A stretch of DNA of 64,000 nt from Gammaproteobacteria bacterium (GTDB lineage: Bacteria > Pseudomonadota > Gammaproteobacteria > JABDBA01). The DNA is taken from positions 57,393-121,392 of the forward strand of contig JABDBA010000001.1 of assembly GCA_013288885.1 (NCBI GenBank), read 5' to 3'. Under the pieces are notes generated by a model that did not search any database, was not told the origin of the DNA, and saw nothing but the letters and a program-made list of their open reading frames with translations. The position numbers and the translations under genes are program-made. This document shows positions 33,263 through 43,994 of the stretch, piece after piece (position 1 is the first letter of the stretch; each line of letters opens with the position of its first letter).

Positions 33263-33892
33263 TTATTTATTGGAGGATATCGAAACCCTATTTAATGCTT
33301 GCAGCCAATCTGCGAAAACTTCGTTGATGGTTTTGGCGGAATCATTATCGATATGCTGATAAATCGCCCAGCCAGTGGTTTTGGCTTGGTTTAAAATAGC
33401 TTGCGCTTGTTTTTGTAGATCATTGCCATTAGCTTTGGCTTGCGTTACTTGGCAGACAAACAGAAATTTTTCACAACCAGCATTCGCGGTGTTACACGAC
33501 CAAGCGGCATGTTGTCGCACTTGTTCTTTGGCTTTGCCAACTTTATAAGTTCCTGTTCCTGGTAGAAATACATAACCCGTCCATTGGTTGGCTTTAATAA
33601 ATTGCCCGATGCCCGCGCTAGCACCAACGTGCCCTTCGGGAAAATCCATGTAAATATCATGGTTAGAGGTATTCTTAATGATAAATAATTGTGTTGTTTT
33701 ATTGTTTTCATTACCAAAAATCAAACGCCCATTGGATAAAAAAGCATAATCTTCTGACCCACATTGCAGCCCGGTTAAATCCGTTTTTTCAGCCGCAGTA
33801 AGCCCAGTCTCTGTAGTGGGCTGCTGCGTGCTAGCAAAAACCGCCGTAGTATAAAATAAAGCTGTTAAAATCAAGATAATCAAAGTCTTCAT
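33263..33892 (-). CDS. Secreted EnhB-like protein
   Basis: A 209-residue protein with a signal peptide (TLIILILTALFYTTAVFA) and paired cysteines. The segment GLQCGSEDYAFLSNGRLIFG, followed by QLFIIKNTSNHDIYMDFP and GIGQFIKANQW, is in the style of Legionella enhanced-entry protein EnhB and its relatives. I can compare only from memory, so the family call is tentative. It would be periplasmic. It lies between two effector-type genes. Confidence 0.6.
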   Translation of the reverse strand: MKTLIILILTALFYTTAVFASTQQPTTETGLTAAEKTDLTGLQCGSEDYAFLSNGRLIFGNENNKTTQLFIIKNTSNHDIYMDFPEGHVGASAGIGQFIKANQWTGYVFLPGTGTYKVGKAKEQVRQHAAWSCNTANAGCEKFLFVCQVTQAKANGNDLQKQAQAILNQAKTTGWAIYQHIDNDSAKTINEVFADWLQALNRVSISSNK

Positions 33893-33995
33893 AGGGCTGT
33901 TCCTAAATTAATACACTAATGAATGACATTATAAATCTTTAGCGGCTGTCGTCAATCTATCATGATGAGAGTGCTGTTAACCACTACCATCATGT

Positions 33996-35807
33996 TTAAC
34001 GCAGTGGGTAGCTCGGTGGACGATGTATCATTTTAACCCAATTTTCTTCAAACGTATCGATTTGTTGCCTAATTCGAGGTTGGCAAAAAAGTGTAAGTGC
34101 CTCTTCAGGGCGATTGTTTTGCAAGGCTACGTAGAATTTATAAATACTATCCTGATCGCCCTTCTCAGCAAACACACTTTCGCATTTTTCTTGTAAATTA
34201 TTTTTATACCCCTCAAAGTTTGCAATCGAATCATCCACTTTTGTTTCTATATGTATTTTATTATCATCACTCTCACCCAATTGTCGTGAAGAAGGGGTTA
34301 ACTGAATACCACGCCTAGCCAATATCTGTGCAGATGGATCTCTATCAGATTGGCGCTGCGTGAATGTGTTAGAGGTTGCAGACAATACGCCGTCAACTTG
34401 AATAAGCTTTCCCCCGCCAACATAACGTAGAAACCAACTAGCAATACCTTCGCGCAAATTACTCTGTGATTTCAAATTATGAATTTTATTAACATGTTCT
34501 ATTAAACCATTTCCTTTATTATTTTTTGCATCATGAGTCGCGGATTTTAATAATGGGTGTTGTAAAAAATAAACAAATAAATTTTTTTCATCTGTTAATT
34601 CTTTCACATTTCCAATAATTTCTGCTGCTGCATGTAGAACAGTGTTACCATTTTCCGGGTCAATCGAGTTAACTAAATCAAAATCCGGATATGCGGTAAT
34701 CATCTCCTGAATTTCATCTATGTCATCACCTTGAATCGCACTAAAAAATTGTTCAACCATATCATCATAATCAGGCTTTGGATGAAGTGGATGCTTCTTA
34801 GGTCTGCTAGCGCCTGCAAAATGAAAGGTAGCTGGACTTGTGACTTGATTAGGACTTTCTTTTGCTGCGAAGAGTTGCTCATATGCTTGCTTCAGAGGCT
34901 CATTATCATATAGGTCTACTAAACCTTTTGGTGTTAAAAAAAATCCCGCGTTTTCTTTATTTATAATAGCATCATATTTAAACGCTTGATGATTTAGAAA
35001 ATATTGTAAAATATTTAATTTTGAAATTTGATCTCCATACACCACCGCTTTATGCAATACCGTGTTACTTTCTCTATCAATAGCATTAACAATATTTGGA
35101 TTAGCATCAACTATACTTTGAATTTCAACCATATCACCTGTTAGAATAACTGCAAAAAATTTATCGACAGCTTCTGGTTTGGCAACAGCAACGCGTGCGC
35201 TATCTGCTAGTTTATACTCTCCATCATCAACTGCTGAACTAGCTGTACTCATTGCGCCAGTACTTTTACCCGATGCGCCTGTTCGAGGCTTGGTAGACCA
35301 TCTATTAACTAAATATTCCACAACGCTAAGCTGACCTGCAGTTGAAGCGCAGCATAATGCAGCCTCTGTAATATCAGTAAATCTTATTGTCGGTTCAGCT
35401 CCAGCTAATTTTTTTTGACATTCGTCGAAGATTTCGATCAAGGGCATTACATAATCAATCTCGCCTTTGGCTGCTAGCAGATTCAGCAATGTATCAGATT
35501 TACCAAGTGCATCAATGCCATCAGGATCCAAGCCTTTAATATTAATAAATTCTAAATTAGGTTTTTCATCATCTACAGCGGCCACGTGACGGACGAGTAC
35601 AGTAAATATAGCGATGCGTTTTTCTTGATAAGCGAATTTCAATAAATATATAAAATTATTTCTATTAGCTTTGATATCATTTTTAAAATCTTTTATTAAT
35701 TTCGCGAATGCTTCACTATCATCTTTTCTATCAGTGATTAGATCGAATAGTTGGCCAATAAGTTCCTCGGGCATTGTAGTTGCAGATTCAGGGCCAGTGG
35801 GTTGCAT
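33996..35807 (-). CDS. Ankyrin-repeat protein with internal duplication
   Basis: A 603-residue protein. Two ankyrin-type blocks are homologous to each other (DKFFAVILTGDMVEIQSIVD and EQFFSAIQGDDIDEIQEMIT, each followed by N-x-V-NSIDxExxNTVLH-type repeats), so an ancestral unit of about 130 residues was duplicated. A Ser/Gly linker separates them from the N-terminal 170 residues. The C-terminus (KFYVALQNNRPEEALTLFCQ) is shared with the 32532 protein. No signal or membrane segment is seen. It is a candidate host-directed effector. Confidence 0.82.
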   Translation of the reverse strand: MQPTGPESATTMPEELIGQLFDLITDRKDDSEAFAKLIKDFKNDIKANRNNFIYLLKFAYQEKRIAIFTVLVRHVAAVDDEKPNLEFINIKGLDPDGIDALGKSDTLLNLLAAKGEIDYVMPLIEIFDECQKKLAGAEPTIRFTDITEAALCCASTAGQLSVVEYLVNRWSTKPRTGASGKSTGAMSTASSAVDDGEYKLADSARVAVAKPEAVDKFFAVILTGDMVEIQSIVDANPNIVNAIDRESNTVLHKAVVYGDQISKLNILQYFLNHQAFKYDAIINKENAGFFLTPKGLVDLYDNEPLKQAYEQLFAAKESPNQVTSPATFHFAGASRPKKHPLHPKPDYDDMVEQFFSAIQGDDIDEIQEMITAYPDFDLVNSIDPENGNTVLHAAAEIIGNVKELTDEKNLFVYFLQHPLLKSATHDAKNNKGNGLIEHVNKIHNLKSQSNLREGIASWFLRYVGGGKLIQVDGVLSATSNTFTQRQSDRDPSAQILARRGIQLTPSSRQLGESDDNKIHIETKVDDSIANFEGYKNNLQEKCESVFAEKGDQDSIYKFYVALQNNRPEEALTLFCQPRIRQQIDTFEENWVKMIHRPPSYPLR

Positions 35808-35904
35808 AATTCACCTGTTATTATGAGATAGGGTATAAAATAGTCGGTTAACTCAGCTTAGTTTAGCAGATAAACCTTAAGGAAACCTTAACAGGCCTAA
35901 TGTC

Positions 35905-38556
35905 TTAATATAGTGGCAGCGTAAAACGAAATGCGGCGCCGCCGCCGGTGCGGTTTTCGGCCCAGATTTCGCCGCCATGGGCGGTGATGATGCGATGACA
36001 GATGGCTAAACCCAAGCCTAGGCCGCGTTCGGTGGTGAGTAATCGTCCGCGATAAAATTTTTCAAATAATTTATTCACTTCATCGGCGACAATACCAGGG
36101 CCATAATCTTCTACACTTACCAGCACTTGGCCTCTTTCAATAATAGCAGTTATCTCAATCGGTGTTTTTGGTGCGGTAAATTTGATAACATTGTCGATCA
36201 AATTGGAAAACACTTCTGAGATGAGTGTTTGATCGTAGGGTATTTTAGGAAGATCGCGTGGCAAACGTACATATACCGGTTTTTTACCCAGTTGTTGACT
36301 TAATAAAGCTGTCACTGCGCTGAGTGTATCATTTAATGAATAATATTCTTTTTGTAATTTTACTGTTTCTGCTTCTAAATAAGTCATTTGCAATAAATTA
36401 TTCATCAAACGACTTAAGTGTTCTAATTCGATGCAAATTTCTTTCCCTAACTTTTTAACACCTCTGGCATCAAGTTCATCGCCCAACTCACTTAAGGTGC
36501 TGGCAGCACCCATCGCGGCACCCAGTGGTGTGCGTAGATCGTGCGATACCGTTTGTAACAACGCATTACGCACGCGATCAGTTTCAATCTGTAGTTCTGA
36601 TTTTTTAGCTTGATCTTGTAGACGGTCGACTTCTAAGGCCAGCGCAACTTGATTGGCACATGCTTCAAGCAGGTGCATCTGCTCTGACGTTAACAATTGC
36701 CGTGATTGTGGCAGATGCACGCGTAACACGCCGATAGTGCCCTGTGATGCTAATAACGGTACATAAGTTGCATCAGAAAAAGGCAATGTATCAGTACCTA
36801 ATCCGGCGATTTGGCCTAAATCAAAAACCCATTGTGCTACACTTTGTTCTTTGGCGCTGAGTTCTTGCGTCGTCCCACATTTAGCGCGTACCATTAAATG
36901 ACCGCCTTCAGGTAACAACGCCATGATATCGCAAGCAAATAATTCCGAGAGATAACGCACGGCGATCTCTAATAATTTATCGACACCACGCGTACTGGCT
37001 AATTGACGACTCAAAATATGTAACGCCGATGTGCGACGTTCCGTCAGGTGTGCTGCTTCGGTTTGTCGCCGTGTACGTACCGTCAAATGACTTATAATTT
37101 GTGCTACTACTAACATCACGAGTAGCGTAAAAGAATATTGAATATCTTTAACCGAAAAATTAAAATCATGCGTAATAAAAAAATAAGCATACGTTAAAAC
37201 ACTTAATGTAGAAGCAAAAATAGAAGGGCCAAACTCGCCGAACAAAGCCACTGCCGTTACGCCTAATAAATACACCATGATTAAATTGCTTGCGCCCGAA
37301 ATAGGGTAAATTAAAAAATCAATTAAGGTGCACAATGCCACCATGCCCAAAGCGATGGCATAGGTTTTCCAAGGAATGGGTTGTTTTGTGGGTGCTATTT
37401 TTGCTGGTTTAGTAGTTCCTGCTTCGCCGGTGATAATATAAACATCAATATCACCACTTTGCCGCACCAACTCGTCGACTAAACTACTACGTATTAATTC
37501 GCGCCAGCGTGAACGAACTTGTTTACCGATAATAATTTTAGTGATATTGCGTTCGCGCGCAAAATTTAAAATTTCGCCCGAGCAATCTAAACCAGTTAAC
37601 GTTTTAGTTTCCGCACCCAATTGTTCGGCTAAGCGCAAATTTTGTAATGCCTGATTGCGTTGGCCATCCGACAATCGAAAGCGTGGTGTATCAACATGAA
37701 TCGCGATCCATTCTGCGCGCAAATTCGTTGCCATACGCTTGGTGGCGCGGATAATTTTAGAAGAGGCAGAGTCATGGCCAACGCAAACCAATAATCTTTC
37801 TTGCGTTGGCCAAATGCGCTCAATGCCTTGCCCATGACGATATAAAAGCACCTGTGCACCGACGCGTTCGGCTATAGCACGTAAGGCTAATTCGCGTAAC
37901 GCAATCAAGTTTCCTTTACGGAAAAAATTTTCAGTGGCTAATTCAGCTTGAGCGGGGAAATAGACTTTGCCTTCATGCAAGCGTTTTATTAAATCTTCTG
38001 GCGCTAAATCGACCATCTCAATCGTTTCAGCCAATTCCAACATAGAGTCGGGTACAGTTTCTTTAATATGCGTGCCGATAATTTGCGAAACAACATCATT
38101 AAGACTTTCAATATGTTGCACATTGAGTGTGGTATAAACATCGATGCCACGATCTAAAATTTCTTTGATGTCTTGCCAGCGTTTGGTGTGACGTAACCCA
38201 GGCGCATTGGTGTGCGCCATTTCATCCATTAAAATTAAACTGGGATTACGTTTTAATGTGGCATCGATATCAAATTCTTTTAATTGCTTGCCATGATAAT
38301 CGACCATTTGCTGTGGCAATATTTCTAAATCTTTTATTAACGCTTCGATTTCTTGTCGACCGTGTGTTTCTACTACGCCCACAACAACATCCAACCCTTC
38401 TTTACGTTTAACGATTGCATCTTGCAACATGGTATATGTTTTGCCAACACCGGGCGCTGCGCCTAAATAAATTTTAAGCTTGCCGCTTTGTTGCTGGCGT
38501 TCTTCTTCCATCACCTGTTGTAGTAGTTTTTCAGGGTTAGGGCGTTGCTCGTCCAT
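35905..38556 (-). CDS. kdpD: Potassium-sensing histidine kinase KdpD
   Basis: An 883-residue protein with the whole KdpD plan: the N-terminal KdpD domain with Walker A (GAAPGVGKTYTMLQD), a universal-stress-protein domain near 250-375, four membrane helices (residues 400-500), a GAF domain (540-650), the HisKA segment VSHDLRTPLGAAMGAAS with its His, and an ATPase domain with N, G1 and G2 boxes. It normally phosphorylates KdpE when K+ is low. Here it is the last gene of kdpFABCD; no kdpE follows, and an ankyrin gene comes next. Confidence 0.96.
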   Translation of the reverse strand: MDEQRPNPEKLLQQVMEEERQQQSGKLKIYLGAAPGVGKTYTMLQDAIVKRKEGLDVVVGVVETHGRQEIEALIKDLEILPQQMVDYHGKQLKEFDIDATLKRNPSLILMDEMAHTNAPGLRHTKRWQDIKEILDRGIDVYTTLNVQHIESLNDVVSQIIGTHIKETVPDSMLELAETIEMVDLAPEDLIKRLHEGKVYFPAQAELATENFFRKGNLIALRELALRAIAERVGAQVLLYRHGQGIERIWPTQERLLVCVGHDSASSKIIRATKRMATNLRAEWIAIHVDTPRFRLSDGQRNQALQNLRLAEQLGAETKTLTGLDCSGEILNFARERNITKIIIGKQVRSRWRELIRSSLVDELVRQSGDIDVYIITGEAGTTKPAKIAPTKQPIPWKTYAIALGMVALCTLIDFLIYPISGASNLIMVYLLGVTAVALFGEFGPSIFASTLSVLTYAYFFITHDFNFSVKDIQYSFTLLVMLVVAQIISHLTVRTRRQTEAAHLTERRTSALHILSRQLASTRGVDKLLEIAVRYLSELFACDIMALLPEGGHLMVRAKCGTTQELSAKEQSVAQWVFDLGQIAGLGTDTLPFSDATYVPLLASQGTIGVLRVHLPQSRQLLTSEQMHLLEACANQVALALEVDRLQDQAKKSELQIETDRVRNALLQTVSHDLRTPLGAAMGAASTLSELGDELDARGVKKLGKEICIELEHLSRLMNNLLQMTYLEAETVKLQKEYYSLNDTLSAVTALLSQQLGKKPVYVRLPRDLPKIPYDQTLISEVFSNLIDNVIKFTAPKTPIEITAIIERGQVLVSVEDYGPGIVADEVNKLFEKFYRGRLLTTERGLGLGLAICHRIITAHGGEIWAENRTGGGAAFRFTLPLY

Positions 38557-39148
38557 GGGTGTCCTTGTTTAAATCATCTAATGCTAGATTTAATTGTAGT
38601 ACATTTACGCGTGGTTCGCCTAAAATTCCTAAGGTACGGTATTGTATTAAGCTTTGTATTATTTTTTGTATTTGTAACTCTGCTAGGCCACGCGCTTGGG
38701 CAATACGATGAATTTGGTAATAGGCAGCATAAGGGCTAATGTCAGGGTCTAAACCGCTGCCCGATGCTGTCACTAAATCGACCGGGATTAATTGCAAATT
38801 TTGTGGGTCAGCTTTATTCAAAATACTAATGCGTGCTTTTACCGCTGTTAATAAATCGGGATTGGAAGGGCCTAAATTAGAACCAGAAGAATTTTGCGCA
38901 TTATAAGGATAAGGCGTAGTAGCAGAAGGGCGCCCCCAAAAATATTTGGGATCTGTAAATGCTTGACCGATTAATGCTGAACCCACTGCTTTATTATTTT
39001 GTATAATCAAACTGCCATTCGCCCGCCACGGGAATAAAAATTGCGCTACGCCCGTGACGAACGCGGGATAAATAATTCCCGTTATTATTGTAAACACTAT
39101 TAATAATATTAATGCGGTTTTTAGTTGTTTGAGTGTTTCAAGCCACAT
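38537..39148 (-). CDS. kdpC: K+-transporting ATPase subunit C
   Basis: A 203-residue protein: one N-terminal membrane helix (ALILLIVFTIITGIIYPAFV) and a periplasmic domain with GSALIGQAFTDPKYFWGRPS, NLGPSNPDL and SGSGLDPDISPYAA, all KdpC hallmarks. KdpC stabilises the complex and helps couple ATP use to K+ entry. It ends inside the start of kdpD, a 20-base overlap. Confidence 0.96.
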   Translation of the reverse strand: MWLETLKQLKTALILLIVFTIITGIIYPAFVTGVAQFLFPWRANGSLIIQNNKAVGSALIGQAFTDPKYFWGRPSATTPYPYNAQNSSGSNLGPSNPDLLTAVKARISILNKADPQNLQLIPVDLVTASGSGLDPDISPYAAYYQIHRIAQARGLAELQIQKIIQSLIQYRTLGILGEPRVNVLQLNLALDDLNKDTHGRATP

Positions 39149-39163
39149 TATCTCTCTCCATTT

Positions 39164-41236
39164 TTACGCCAAATGTAATCCCACTAATATTAAATCAATA
39201 ATCTTAATTCCTAAAAATGGTACTAACAAACCACCTAATCCATAAATCACCACATTATTACGCAACAATTTAGCAGCAGAAACACGCCGATAAGTCACTC
39301 CGCGCAATGCCAACGGCACTAAAAAAATAATGATCACCGCGTTAAAAATAACTGCCGACAAAATTGCACTTTGTGGTGTAGCAAGATGCATAATATTTAA
39401 AGCATTCAATGCGGGATAAGTCGCAGCAAATGCCGCCGGTAAAATAGCAAAATATTTGGCAATATCATTGGCGAAACTAAACGTGGTTAACGCGCCGCGC
39501 GTCATTAATAATTGTTTACCAATTTCCACCACTTCGATCAACTTAGTGGGGTTAGAATCTAAATCAACTAAATTACCGGCTTCTTTCGCCGCTTGCGTGC
39601 CGGTATTCATCGCCACCGCTACATCTGCTTGCGCCAATGCGGGTGCATCGTTAGTGCCATCACCCGTCATCGCTACAAGGTGACCTTCTGCTTGCAAACG
39701 CCGAATTAATTTAAGTTTATCTTCGGGCGTCGCATTCGCTAAAAAATCGTCGACGCCTGCTTCGGCAGCGATCGCTGCTGCGGTTAATGGATTATCGCCG
39801 GTCACCATAATGGTGCGAATGCCCATTTGGCGTAACGCAGTAAAACGTTCGTGAATACCACCTTTAACAATATCTTTCAGATGAATAACGCCTAAAACAT
39901 TCGCATTTTCTATAACGACTAATGGTGTACCACCTCTGTGCGCGATCTGCGCAACACTTTTTTGTACTGAAACGGGTAACTCCGCAGACAAAGATTTAAT
40001 ATGAGACTCTATTGCTTGTACAGCACCTTTGCGAATTTGTCGGTCAGGTAAATTGACACCACTCATACGTGTCTGCGCAGTAAACGGAATAAATGTTGCA
40101 CCTAATTCAGCGAGATCTCGGCCACGTAATCCATATTTTTCTTTTGCCAAAACTACAATGCTGCGCCCTTCCGGTGTTTCATCAGCAAGCGAGGCCAACT
40201 GTGCGGCATCGGCTAATCTTTGTATATTAATACCATCGGCGGGAATAAATTCAGTTGCTTGACGATTGCCGAGGGTAATCGTGCCAGTTTTATCTAATAA
40301 CAACGTATCGATATCACCAGCTGCTTCCACCGCACGCCCAGACAAAGCAATTACGTTGGCTTGGATCATCCGATCCATGCCCGCAATACCAATGGCGGAA
40401 AGCAAACCTCCAATCGTCGTTGGCGCTAAACAAACAAATAGAGCTACAAGAACAGTAATCGTAACTGCTTTGCCCATCCCTGTGGCAGCAGCACTGTAAA
40501 TTGAAAAAGGCAATAATGTTGCGCAGACAATTAAAAACACGATAGTCAATGCTGCTAATAAAATGGTGAGTGCTAATTCGTTCGGTGTCTTTTGTCGTTT
40601 TGCACCTTCGACTAAATTAATCATGCGATCTAAAAATGTTTCACCTGGGTTTACCGTAATACGCACGATTAACCAATCAGAAAGCACTTGCGTACCGCCC
40701 GTTACTGCGCTGCGATCACCGCCGCTTTCGCGAATTACGGGTGCGCTCTCGCCGGTAATGGCGCTTTCATTGACTGATGCAATACCTTCGATCACTTCAC
40801 CATCACTAGGAATAAAATCGCCTGCTTCGACTAACACTACATCATTAAAACGTAAACTGGCCGAAGGTACGATATTTTTTTTGGCATTGCGGTCAGGCTT
40901 GGTTAATCTTTTTGCTTGAATATCGCGACGTGATTTACGCAACGCTTGTGCTTGCGCTTTACCACGGCCTTCGGCCATTGCTTCGGCAAAATTGGCAAAT
41001 AGTAATGTAGCCCATAACCACAGTGTAATAGCTAAAATAAAAGATGCCGGAGCTTCACCTTTGCCAAATTGCGCTTGCACAAAAAGCACAGTCGTTAGAA
41101 TCGAACCAACATAAACCGTAAACATCACCGGATTACGAATTTGATGCCAAGGCGCTAATTTTAAAAACGCATCACGTATCGCATATTTCAGGATGGATAA
41201 ATTCCATAACGATTTAGACTGAGTATTAGTGACCAT
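39164..41236 (-). CDS. kdpB: K+-transporting P-type ATPase subunit B
   Basis: A 690-residue P-type ATPase. The phosphorylation loop is [14 protein letters not shown], the actuator site is [13 protein letters not shown], and the hinge is [18 protein letters not shown]. These catalytic motifs are intact. KdpB hydrolyses ATP to drive KdpA. Its ATG lies 11 bases inside the end of kdpA, so the two are translationally coupled. Confidence 0.97.
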   Translation of the reverse strand: MVTNTQSKSLWNLSILKYAIRDAFLKLAPWHQIRNPVMFTVYVGSILTTVLFVQAQFGKGEAPASFILAITLWLWATLLFANFAEAMAEGRGKAQAQALRKSRRDIQAKRLTKPDRNAKKNIVPSASLRFNDVVLVEAGDFIPSDGEVIEGIASVNESAITGESAPVIRESGGDRSAVTGGTQVLSDWLIVRITVNPGETFLDRMINLVEGAKRQKTPNELALTILLAALTIVFLIVCATLLPFSIYSAAATGMGKAVTITVLVALFVCLAPTTIGGLLSAIGIAGMDRMIQANVIALSGRAVEAAGDIDTLLLDKTGTITLGNRQATEFIPADGINIQRLADAAQLASLADETPEGRSIVVLAKEKYGLRGRDLAELGATFIPFTAQTRMSGVNLPDRQIRKGAVQAIESHIKSLSAELPVSVQKSVAQIAHRGGTPLVVIENANVLGVIHLKDIVKGGIHERFTALRQMGIRTIMVTGDNPLTAAAIAAEAGVDDFLANATPEDKLKLIRRLQAEGHLVAMTGDGTNDAPALAQADVAVAMNTGTQAAKEAGNLVDLDSNPTKLIEVVEIGKQLLMTRGALTTFSFANDIAKYFAILPAAFAATYPALNALNIMHLATPQSAILSAVIFNAVIIIFLVPLALRGVTYRRVSAAKLLRNNVVIYGLGGLLVPFLGIKIIDLILVGLHLA

Positions 41237-42983
41237 ACTGGTTCCACAACATTAAATGTTCAACGATGGGCCCAAGCGCAAGCGCAGGGAAAAACGATAA
41301 TGCGCCGATAATAACAGTGACACCGATAATCAATACAATAAAAAGCGGTGTATGCGTGGGCAATGTACCTAAACTGCTGGCAATAACTTTCTTTTGTACT
41401 AATGACCCGGCTAGTGCTAAGGTAGGAATCGCGATCCAATAACGCCCTACTAACATGGCAAATCCACCCAAGATATTATAAAACGGCGTATTAGCATTGA
41501 GGCCTGCAAATGCGCTGCCATTATTATTGGTCATGGAAGTAAACGCATAAAGAATTTCCGTGAAGCCATGCGCACCTGGGTTGCCAAGCGCACTGGTCCC
41601 CATGTTGGTCACTGTGGCAATACCAGTAAAAATCAACACAAACAGTGGCATGACTAACACGGCAATTGAGGCCATTTTCATTTCATAGGGTTCGATTTTT
41701 TTGCCTAAATATTCCGGTGTTCTGCCGACCATTAATCCCGCTACAAATACGGTGATGATCACGATCATCAACATCCCATATAAACCGGAACCAACGCCAC
41801 CAAACACCACTTCACCTAAGTGCATTAACCATAAAGGCATTAAACCACCGATCGGTGTAAATGAATCGTGCATGGCATTGACGGACCCATTTGAAGTCGC
41901 AGTAGTAGCGCTGGCCCAAATCGCTGAATTCACAATACCGAAACGCGTTTCTTTGCCTTCCATATTGCCGCCGGGGTAATCATTGTGCTGCGCTGTTTGA
42001 TCCACATGCAATGCGGTAAAGGCTGGATTACCAACCTGCTCTGCTATAATAGTCATACTCATTAAAGGAACCAGCATAATAAACATCGCCAGAAAAATCG
42101 CCCAGCCTTGGCGTTTATCATTCACCATCAAACCAAAGGTATAACATAGCGCTGCGGGAATAAGCAGCAATGCTAACATCTCTAAAAAATTCGTGATCGG
42201 ATTTGGATTTTCAAACGGATGTGCAGAATTAGCATTGAAAAATCCACCGCCATTCGTGCCCAATTGTTTAATAGCAATTTGTGAGGCGACTGGCCCCATG
42301 GGAATAATTTGCTCTGTAATAGTTGGTTGTTGTTGCGCAATGACCGGTTGTAACAAGGTGACGGATTGATATGGCTTAATATTTTGGATAACGCCTTGCG
42401 AGGTTAGAAGGATGGCAAATATTAACGAGAGCGGCAATAAAATATAAAGCGTGCCGCGTGTAGTATCGACCCAAAAATTTCCCAAATGTTTTGCTTCATG
42501 GCGCGTGATGCCGCGAATTAATGCCATTAACAATGACATGCCAGTCGCTGCAGATAAAAAATTCTGCACGGTGAGCGCAAGCATTTGTGTAAAATAACTT
42601 AAGGTATTTTCGCCCGCATACGCTTGCCAATTAGTGTTGGTAACAAAACTGACAGCGGTATTAAAAGCAAGATCATGCGGCACAGCAGAAAATTGTTGGG
42701 GGTTAAACGGCAGAAAAAATTGCAAACGTTGAATCGCATAAACGGCCAATAAACCGAGTAAATTGAAAACCAACGCGGCCACTAAATAACTTTTCCAACT
42801 CATTTCTTGATCTGCACGGATGCCGCACAACCAATAGATAAATCGTTCAATAGGATTGAACAGTTGATTAACTCCACAAGGTGCGCCCTGGTAAACCTGC
42901 GCCATATACCAGCCCAAGGGTTTTACCAATGCTAAAATAATCAACAGATATAATAGGAGTTGAAAGAACCCTATTTCGGTCAT
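41226..42983 (-). CDS. kdpA: K+-transporting ATPase subunit A
   Basis: A 585-residue membrane channel subunit with about ten hydrophobic segments and the repeated selectivity-like loops, such as [40 protein letters not shown] and [14 protein letters not shown]. It belongs to the superfamily of K+ channels/transporters and selects K+ for KdpB. The genes run F-A-B-C-D. Confidence 0.97.
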   Translation of the reverse strand: MTEIGFFQLLLYLLIILALVKPLGWYMAQVYQGAPCGVNQLFNPIERFIYWLCGIRADQEMSWKSYLVAALVFNLLGLLAVYAIQRLQFFLPFNPQQFSAVPHDLAFNTAVSFVTNTNWQAYAGENTLSYFTQMLALTVQNFLSAATGMSLLMALIRGITRHEAKHLGNFWVDTTRGTLYILLPLSLIFAILLTSQGVIQNIKPYQSVTLLQPVIAQQQPTITEQIIPMGPVASQIAIKQLGTNGGGFFNANSAHPFENPNPITNFLEMLALLLIPAALCYTFGLMVNDKRQGWAIFLAMFIMLVPLMSMTIIAEQVGNPAFTALHVDQTAQHNDYPGGNMEGKETRFGIVNSAIWASATTATSNGSVNAMHDSFTPIGGLMPLWLMHLGEVVFGGVGSGLYGMLMIVIITVFVAGLMVGRTPEYLGKKIEPYEMKMASIAVLVMPLFVLIFTGIATVTNMGTSALGNPGAHGFTEILYAFTSMTNNNGSAFAGLNANTPFYNILGGFAMLVGRYWIAIPTLALAGSLVQKKVIASSLGTLPTHTPLFIVLIIGVTVIIGALSFFPALALGPIVEHLMLWNQYGH

Positions 42984-43000
42984 GGTTTGTCCTTAATGAC

Positions 43001-43090
43001 TTAAAATAAATCCGGTTTAAATAATACTATCAAAAGATAGATAAGTAAGGCCAAGGTGATAATACCACATAGTAGATAAAGTATACCCAT
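43001..43090 (-). CDS. kdpF: K+-transporting ATPase small subunit F
   Basis: An ATG at 43090-43088 opens 29 codons (MGILYLLCGIITLALLIYLL, then IVLFKPDLF) with one membrane helix, ending at TAA 43003-43001, 18 bases before kdpA. KdpF is a lipid-like stabiliser of the KdpABC complex of just this size, ending in a Lys-Pro-x-x-Phe-like tail. It is easily missed because it is so short. Confidence 0.85.
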   Translation of the reverse strand: MGILYLLCGIITLALLIYLLIVLFKPDLF

Positions 43091-43125
43091 CGTTCATTCC
43101 TTGTTTGAGCTTGTGGCTAATTCTA

Positions 43126-43983
43126 TTAACCTTTCATAACATCGATCTGAAAATATTTATCGGTTTCCACCAAAAGCTCGCGCTCTTTAAAGGTAGACAA
43201 TTGATCGGCCATTTCAGCGCTATTGCCATTTTTGGCGATCACCGCTAAGGTTTTTTGCATCGCCATCATCGCTGCTCTTTGTAGATCAGATGGAATGATA
43301 ACCAGTTGATAACCCAATTGTTGTAATTTTTCAGTTGCAACTAAAGGGGTTTTGCCACCATAAAACATATTCAGCAATTTGGGTTGTGGTATTTGCGTGG
43401 CAATCGCTTCTATTTGTTCCACCGTTTGCGGTGCTTCTACAAAAATAACATCTGCACCGGCTTGTAAATAAGCTTTGGCGCGTTTTATTGCATTATCAAA
43501 TCCTTCGACCGCAATGGCATCGGTGCGTGCAATGATTACAAAATCCGTGTCAGTTAAACTCGCGCGTGCTACACGAATTTTGTGGCACATTTCTTCGCTG
43601 GAAATCAGCGTTTTATCATCTAAATGGCCACAACGTTTGGGAAACGTTTGGTCTTCAATATGCAAACCTGCCACACCCAATCTTTCATATTCTTGCACGG
43701 TGCGGCGTGTGTTAAGCGCATTGCCAAAACCGGTGTCGGCATCGGCAATTACGGGTAAATTAGCCACATTAACAATTTGTGCGATGGTCGTACAAACTTC
43801 GGTCATTGTCAGTAAACCAATGTCAGGAAAGCCCGCGCTGCGCGCAATCGCACCGCCGCTGGCGTATAAAACAGGGAACCCGGCTTTTTTAGCCAGCAAT
43901 GCCGACATTCCATCAAAAACCCCAGGAACAATTGTGGTTTTGTTGCTGTTGATTAAAGTCCGGAGTGCTTGCGTGTGTTTCAT
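43126..43983 (-). CDS. Phosphoenolpyruvate mutase/isocitrate lyase-family protein
   Basis: About 285 residues from ATG 43983, with GAGGAAAAATT upstream. The family core is present: VPGVFDGMSALLAKKAGFPV, LPVIADADTGFG (Mg-binding Asp pair), GLHIEDQTFPKRCGHLDDKT (the K-R-C-G-H motif of methylisocitrate and PEP-mutase enzymes), and ADVIFVEAPQTVEQI. PrpB methylisocitrate lyase or an oxaloacetate-type lyase is possible; no prp genes are near. It begins 11 bases after the multicopper oxidase and may be co-transcribed. Confidence 0.88.
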   Translation of the reverse strand: MKHTQALRTLINSNKTTIVPGVFDGMSALLAKKAGFPVLYASGGAIARSAGFPDIGLLTMTEVCTTIAQIVNVANLPVIADADTGFGNALNTRRTVQEYERLGVAGLHIEDQTFPKRCGHLDDKTLISSEEMCHKIRVARASLTDTDFVIIARTDAIAVEGFDNAIKRAKAYLQAGADVIFVEAPQTVEQIEAIATQIPQPKLLNMFYGGKTPLVATEKLQQLGYQLVIIPSDLQRAAMMAMQKTLAVIAKNGNSAEMADQLSTFKERELLVETDKYFQIDVMKG

Positions 43984-43994
43984 AATTTTTCCTC

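Noticed and set aside
35808..35904. kdpE gene after kdpD
   Set aside because: The gap of 97 bases contains no frame; the next gene is the ankyrin protein.
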